Shown: positions 60,230 through 64,000 of the stretch, one piece after another
Position numbering within the stretch: position 1 is the stretch's first letter
How the letters are laid out: each line of letters opens with the position of its first letter
Assembly: GCA_904419075.1 (NCBI GenBank)
Contig: CAJFQM010000003.1
Span: 1 to 64,000 of the forward strand
DNA length: 64,000 nucleotides
Direction of reading: 5' to 3'
Source: an uncultured Clostridia bacterium
GTDB lineage: Bacteria > Bacillota > Clostridia > Christensenellales > Borkfalkiaceae
Made by a program: the position numbers and the translations under genes
The notes under the pieces: generated by a model
The model's input: the letters and a program-made list of their open reading frames with translations, nothing else
What the model was told of the DNA's origin: nothing
The model's database searches: none

Positions 60230-61033
60230 TCAATCGGACAACACCGCCGCGTTGAGAATAATTTTATATTCGCGCGCGCGTATATTTCCCGACGGTGCAA
60301 AATAGACTTTATCTATTATATTCGGCTTATCTCCGCAATATATCTCCAACCTGTCCGCCAGAAAAATTTTTATCGTACTCTCCCCGCCCATCGTCACGAT
60401 CGTCATTTCTTCCGTCATCGTCCTTTCTCCCAACAAATCGAAGGCGAGATCGGGAGAGAGAAAACAGACGGGAATCCCCTTTACTTTGGCGCGGTTTCCG
60501 CTGTCGAGAAATCCGTCCGCCTTTATCGACCTGTCCCCAAGCGTCACGCGGCAGAGATAGACGAACCTGCGCACGGCTCTGCGGCGATAGAGCCCTTTGA
60601 CGAGTGCGACGGAAAGAACCGCAAACACAAAGCTGCCCGAAAGCACCAATCCGACGGGTACGCTCTCCGTAAGATACCCGTTTTCCGTTGCGCCGTAATC
60701 GATCGAAAAGACGGAATATACCGCGAGGAGCGCTCCGCCGAGCGCGAAGCTGAATCCGAAGAACAAAGCGCCCGTAAGCAAATACCTGCCTATTCCCTTC
60801 CCCTTTACGGCGATGAGCGTCAAGAGCGCTCCGACGGAAAATTTGAGTATGTAAGAGAGAATTTTACCCGTATCCAACAGGGGAAAAATCACTGCGAACG
60901 CTGCGCCGAAGGCAGAGGCGAGAGCGATTCTCTTAAAAGAAATCTGTTGTTTTGCCGCTTTCAGGGCCAGCCACAGAAGCATAGCGTCCAACAGAAAATT
61001 TTCCGCGAGCGCATATTCTATGTAAATTTCCAT
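60230..61033 (-). CDS. spoIIGA: Sigma-E processing peptidase SpoIIGA
   Basis: The 267-residue protein has five N-terminal membrane helices starting MEIYIEYALAENFLLDAMLLW and a C-terminal aspartic-protease domain with DGFLDSGN (active Asp) and PVCFLSPDLAFDLL. It dimerises in the septal membrane and cleaves pro-SigE. Its gene heads the spoIIGA-sigE-sigG cluster. A TATAAT box with a TGGCGAA (Spo0A-box core) 5 bases upstream suggests Spo0A control. Confidence 0.93.
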   Translation of the reverse strand: MEIYIEYALAENFLLDAMLLWLALKAAKQQISFKRIALASAFGAAFAVIFPLLDTGKILSYILKFSVGALLTLIAVKGKGIGRYLLTGALFFGFSFALGGALLAVYSVFSIDYGATENGYLTESVPVGLVLSGSFVFAVLSVALVKGLYRRRAVRRFVYLCRVTLGDRSIKADGFLDSGNRAKVKGIPVCFLSPDLAFDLLGERTMTEEMTIVTMGGESTIKIFLADRLEIYCGDKPNIIDKVYFAPSGNIRAREYKIILNAAVLSD

Positions 61034-61064
61034 CTCTGTCCCCTCACGAGAGAAGTTTGGGGAT

Positions 61065-61082
61065 ATTATATAACCTGGCGAA
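61065..61082 (-). promoter_or_regulatory. Putative Spo0A-controlled promoter of spoIIGA
   Basis: TATAAT (61070-61065) lacks a good -35 at 17 bp, as in the Bacillus spoIIG promoter. TGGCGAA at 61076-61082 (plus strand) fits the 0A-box core TGNCGAA. Binding is an inference. Confidence 0.35.
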
Positions 61083-61174
61083 GCGAAAAAAAACGCGATT
61101 TTGGGCGATTTATCCGAAATACGGGCGTTTTCGGATAAAATTTAATTTCAAGCCTTTGCAAAAAGTAAAAACAG

Positions 61175-61203
61175 TTGCCTTTTGGGGGCAGGTTTGCTAT
61201 AAT
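61175..61203 (+). promoter_or_regulatory. SigA promoter of the MFS gene
   Basis: TTGCCT (61175-61180) and TATAAT (61198-61203) with a 17-bp spacer, giving a leader of about 50 nt. Confidence 0.7.
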
Positions 61204-61260
61204 AATTTTATCATTTTACCGCCGGAAACATGCGGGAAGGAGATTTTCAAACGATACGGC

Positions 61261-62487
61261 ATGCAGTCCAAAAAGCTCAATTATAAGCACACCATTTTCG
61301 CCTGTTACACGGGATATATTTCCCAGGCGATCATCGTCTGCTACATACCTCTTCTATATGTAACTTTTCAGGCGGAATTCGGCTTTTCCTCCCTCTCTAA
61401 AATCACGCTGTTGACCACGATTTGTTTTTTGGCGCAGCTCATTACAGACCTTTTATCGAGTAAATTCGTGGACAAAATCGGCTATCGGATATGCGCGATA
61501 GCCGGAGAAGGTCTGTGCGCCGTCGGACTTTGCTGTCTCGCTTTTCTGCCTGAGCTTCTGTCTCCCATGCCGGGGCTCATCGTTTCGGCCTGTCTGTATG
61601 CCGTCGGAGCGGGACTTCTCGAAGTGATCGTTTCCCCCATCGTCGAAGCGTGCCCCACAAAAAGAAAAGAAGCGGCCATGGGCTTCCTCCATTCCGTGTT
61701 CTGTTGGGGGAGCGTATTCGTCGTGCTCGTTTCCACCCTGCTCTTTTCGACGATCGGAATTGCGCATTGGAGATTGATCGCGTGTCTTTGGGCGATCATT
61801 CCCGCTGCCGGAGCGATACTGTTTTTCTTCGTCCCCCTCTACTCCCTGCCGCAGGCCGGGGACGAACAGCCGTCCGGTTTTCGTTCCCTCGCGAAAAACG
61901 GCGTCTTTTGGGTGCTTTGCCTGTTGATGGTCTGCGCGGGCGCTACCGAACAGGCTATTTCTCAATGGGCCTCTACGTTTGCGGAAAAGGGACTCGGAAT
62001 TTCCAAATCTCTTGGCGACCTCGCGGGTCCCATGGCGTTCGCCGTATGTATGGGATTGTGTCGGGTTTTCTATGCGAAATTTCTCCACAAAATCTCCCTT
62101 GAAAAATTTCTCGTCATCGGCGCGGTCGGATGCGTCGGAGCCTATCTGCTCGTCACGCTGCCTCCCGTTCCCGTCATCAACCTTCTCGGCTGCGCGGTGT
62201 GCGGCCTGTTCGTCGGCATTCTTTGGCCGGGGACCTATTCGGTCGCCGCGAAAAAATTACCTTACGGCGGAGCGGCCATGTTCGCGCTCCTTGCCCTTGC
62301 AGGGGATCTCGGCTGTCTCGCCGGACCCACGACGGTAGGTTTTATATCCGGTATATTCGACGATAATCTCAAAGTCGGACTTACGGTCGCCGTCATCTTC
62401 CCCGCACTGGCTGTGCTCGGCATGTTTCTTCTGTCAAAACATAAGGACAAAGGCCCTGAAATGCTGAATCCGAACGAACAGAAATAA
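61261..62487 (+). CDS. Major facilitator superfamily transporter
   Basis: The 408-residue protein has twelve hydrophobic helices with the MFS loop 2-3 motif (SKFVDKIGYRICAI) and a charged central loop (QAGDEQPSGFRS). The proline- and glycine-rich second half (GLFVGILWPGTYSVAAKKLPYGG) recalls sugar MFS proteins of the FucP type, but substrate cannot be assigned. ATG 61261 is taken as start; AAGGAG is 18 bases upstream, too far for normal initiation, and no other in-frame start fits. It is divergent from spoIIGA. Confidence 0.85.
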   Translation: MQSKKLNYKHTIFACYTGYISQAIIVCYIPLLYVTFQAEFGFSSLSKITLLTTICFLAQLITDLLSSKFVDKIGYRICAIAGEGLCAVGLCCLAFLPELLSPMPGLIVSACLYAVGAGLLEVIVSPIVEACPTKRKEAAMGFLHSVFCWGSVFVVLVSTLLFSTIGIAHWRLIACLWAIIPAAGAILFFFVPLYSLPQAGDEQPSGFRSLAKNGVFWVLCLLMVCAGATEQAISQWASTFAEKGLGISKSLGDLAGPMAFAVCMGLCRVFYAKFLHKISLEKFLVIGAVGCVGAYLLVTLPPVPVINLLGCAVCGLFVGILWPGTYSVAAKKLPYGGAAMFALLALAGDLGCLAGPTTVGFISGIFDDNLKVGLTVAVIFPALAVLGMFLLSKHKDKGPEMLNPNEQK

Positions 62488-62489
62488 TA

Positions 62490-62526
62490 AAAATACCCCG
62501 TCGGTCAATGACCGACGGGGTATTTT
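62490..62526. terminator. Bidirectional terminator between MFS gene and nucleoside ABC permease
   Basis: A 17-bp perfect stem (62490-62506 with 62510-62526) with A and T runs on both ends and a 3-nt loop between two converging genes. Confidence 0.9.
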
Positions 62527-62571
62527 ATTTCTCAACGCAGAACAAGCTCTTTCAAAAATCCGAAAAAATAT

Positions 62572-63534
62572 CTATCGTTCTTCTCGGAAGTAGTTGAGTC
62601 CCAAACTTGCGGGAGGCTGCGTTTCTTTGCTGTTTAAGATACTCGTTACAATCAATACGATGATCGTGACGACATAGGGCAACGCTTTGATAAGCTCAAT
62701 CTGCGCAAACGTAATTCCGCTTATATAGCTGGAAGCGATATAGAGACCGCCAAAAATGATCGAACCCAAAATGGCGAGCGCGGGGCGCCAAAGAGTAAAG
62801 ATGACGAGGGCGATGGACAGCCAGCCGAACCCTTCGAGGAAGTGTACGTCGTCCCAATTTCCGCCCATATAATCCATAATGCAGAACAGTCCGCCGAGTC
62901 CCGAAATTCCGCAGCCGATGCACGTTGCCAGATATTTATAGCGCGATACGTTGATTCCCGCGGCGTCCGCCGTAGCGGGATTCTCGCCCACCGCGCGCAA
63001 GTGCAGACCTATGCGGGTACGATTGAGAATGAGCTGAGCCGCAACCGCGACGATAATCGCCAGATACACGAGAATGCCGTGAGATAAAAATATCTCTCCG
63101 AACCAACCGAGTTTATCGTCTACGGGGAAAAGGTTGGTGTAATATTTGCTCGCACGGGCGATAACCGCCATCTTTGCCTTGATGAGATTGATGAGATGCC
63201 CCGCGAGCCCCACCCCGAACGTCGTCATGGCGAGACCCGTAACGTTCTGATTCGCGCGGAGCGTGACCGTCAAAAAGCTGTATAAAGCTCCCATCGCCGC
63301 TCCCGCGAGGAAAGTGACGATCAAAGGTACGAGAACGAGCAGAAACGGCACGGAAGTACCGATTGACTTTATGAGATAATACTCGGAAAGACAGCCGACT
63401 GCCGCGCCCACGCTCATGACGCCGGGGACGCCGAGATTGAGATGACCGGATTTTTCCGTGATGATCTCTCCCGTCGAGCCGAAAAGGAAAATCGCGCTGA
63501 TACGAATGGCGCTCGTCAAAAATTTTACGAACAT
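62572..63534 (-). CDS. ABC transporter permease, BmpA-type nucleoside/sugar importer (second permease)
   Basis: The 320-residue protein has about eight membrane helices and the family motifs GEIITEKSGHLNLGVPGVMSVGA and LRAVGENPATADAAGINVSRYKYLA. This matches the second permease (YufQ/NupQ type) of importers for nucleosides fed by BmpA-like lipoproteins. AAGGAGG lies before ATG. It overlaps the upstream permease by 10 bases. The ATPase and binding protein are expected beyond the window. Confidence 0.9.
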   Translation of the reverse strand: MFVKFLTSAIRISAIFLFGSTGEIITEKSGHLNLGVPGVMSVGAAVGCLSEYYLIKSIGTSVPFLLVLVPLIVTFLAGAAMGALYSFLTVTLRANQNVTGLAMTTFGVGLAGHLINLIKAKMAVIARASKYYTNLFPVDDKLGWFGEIFLSHGILVYLAIIVAVAAQLILNRTRIGLHLRAVGENPATADAAGINVSRYKYLATCIGCGISGLGGLFCIMDYMGGNWDDVHFLEGFGWLSIALVIFTLWRPALAILGSIIFGGLYIASSYISGITFAQIELIKALPYVVTIIVLIVTSILNSKETQPPASLGLNYFREER

Positions 63535-64000
63535 GTTTCCTTTTCCTCCTTTTTGCGTTTTTTGGCTTTGCGGAACTTAATCTGATACAGGATAAAAAAT
63601 TCACAGCCGATAATAAAGAAGAACATAATACCTGTAATAATATCGGCGAAGTAGGCGTTTGCGACTCCGCAATCCGTCATGACCTGCCCCATCCCCTTTT
63701 GCAAAAATACGACCAGATACGCGGTGAAAATCATAAAGATCGGATTGAATTTTGCCAGCCAGGAAACGAGAATCGCCGTAAATCCGCGGCCGCCGACCGT
63801 CTCTTTACTGATCATGTGGTCGATTCCGCCGACGATTAAAAATCCGGCCAAGCCGCAGATAGCGCCCGAAATGAGAAGGGTGCGGACAACGACTTTCTTT
63901 ACGTTGATTCCCACGTAACGAGCCGTATTCTCGCTTTCGCCCACGACGGAAATTTCATAGCCCTGTTTGCTGTACTTCATATAGACATAGACCAAAGCAG
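63525..64000 (-). CDS. ABC transporter permease, BmpA-type importer (first permease), 5' part outside window
   Basis: The visible 158 or so residues are the C-terminal part: YSKQGYEISVVGESENTARYVGINVKKV, then membrane helices (LLISGAICGLAGFLIVGG; FTAYLVVFLQKGMGQ) and a very basic tail (KAKKRKKEEKET). The frame stays open to the window edge, and the first in-window start (TTG 63995) is internal. The GESxxTARYxGI motif is shared with the partner permease, as in YufP/NupP. Confidence 0.88.
   Translation of the reverse strand, partial: ALVYVYMKYSKQGYEISVVGESENTARYVGINVKKVVVRTLLISGAICGLAGFLIVGGIDHMISKETVGGRGFTAILVSWLAKFNPIFMIFTAYLVVFLQKGMGQVMTDCGVANAYFADIITGIMFFFIIGCEFFILYQIKFRKAKKRKKEEKETCS

Noticed and set aside
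61230-61286. 18-codon ORF overlapping the MFS start
   Set aside because: No ribosome site, no resemblance to the other small ORFs; it arises from the MFS leader sequence.

Overview
The window looks like a chromosomal segment of a spore-forming Firmicute, most likely an uncultivated gut-type member of the Clostridia. The evidence is a spoIIGA-sigE-sigG sporulation cluster, a SpoIIQ-type M23 protein under a textbook SigF promoter, a YlmC/YmxH-type protein, a BclA-like spore-surface protein, an FMN riboswitch in front of a RibU-type ECF transporter, and Shine-Dalgarno sites of the GGAGG type throughout. Almost all genes lie on the minus strand. No tRNA, rRNA or CRISPR array was seen.

Region 1 (1-4600) is the end of an AT-rich mobile element: a cut-off nuclease-like gene, small element genes (a DUF3846-type protein, a J-domain protein, several unknowns), a predicted 92-nt plus-strand small RNA, a 300-bp block of nested hairpins, and an IS30-family transposase. 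Its boundary with the chromosome lies between about 4262 and 4650, where a second promoter-plus-terminator unit without a gene is visible.

Region 2 (4650-17000) is core chromosome: corA-fmdB behind a short acidic ORF and a terminator, an M1 peptidase lipoprotein, ywmB-spoIIQ, and the conserved dnaK-dnaJ-prmA-rsmE-mtaB-hinT string. grpE has been separated from dnaK and lies at 35 kb.

Region 3 (17000-30250) is one coherent alpha-mannan or mannoside utilisation locus: GH38 alpha-mannosidase, ROK kinase, mannose-6-phosphate isomerase, a complete sugar ABC importer (binding protein plus two permeases), a surface LGFP-like protein and a GH76 endo-alpha-mannanase, all transcribed leftwards, with a divergent RpiR-type regulator and two back-to-back SigA promoters.

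Region 4 (30250-35000) holds a MarR-controlled heterodimeric ABC exporter and a small XRE regulator beside a predicted orphan minus-strand RNA. Region 5 (35000-47800) carries grpE, yhbY, an unrecognised 507-residue protein, obgE, the BclA-like protein, ddl, a membrane-anchored MurF-like ligase, an alpha/beta hydrolase with no normal start codon, rimI-tsaB-tsaE, ribU and glyA. Region 6 (47800-58500) contains a two-component system, a radical-SAM/DUF4130 DNA-repair pair, a ferritin-like and a PRC-barrel sporulation protein, and tldD/pmbA. Region 7 (58500-64000) has sigG, sigE, spoIIGA, an MFS transporter and two permeases of a nucleoside-type ABC importer that runs off the window.

The least expected signals are two tiny ORFs (33 and 22 codons, upstream of corA and hinT) that share the pattern M-[DE]-x-[VI]-P ... 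G-x-P-L-C-L, and three predicted orphan RNAs bounded by clear promoters and hairpins.
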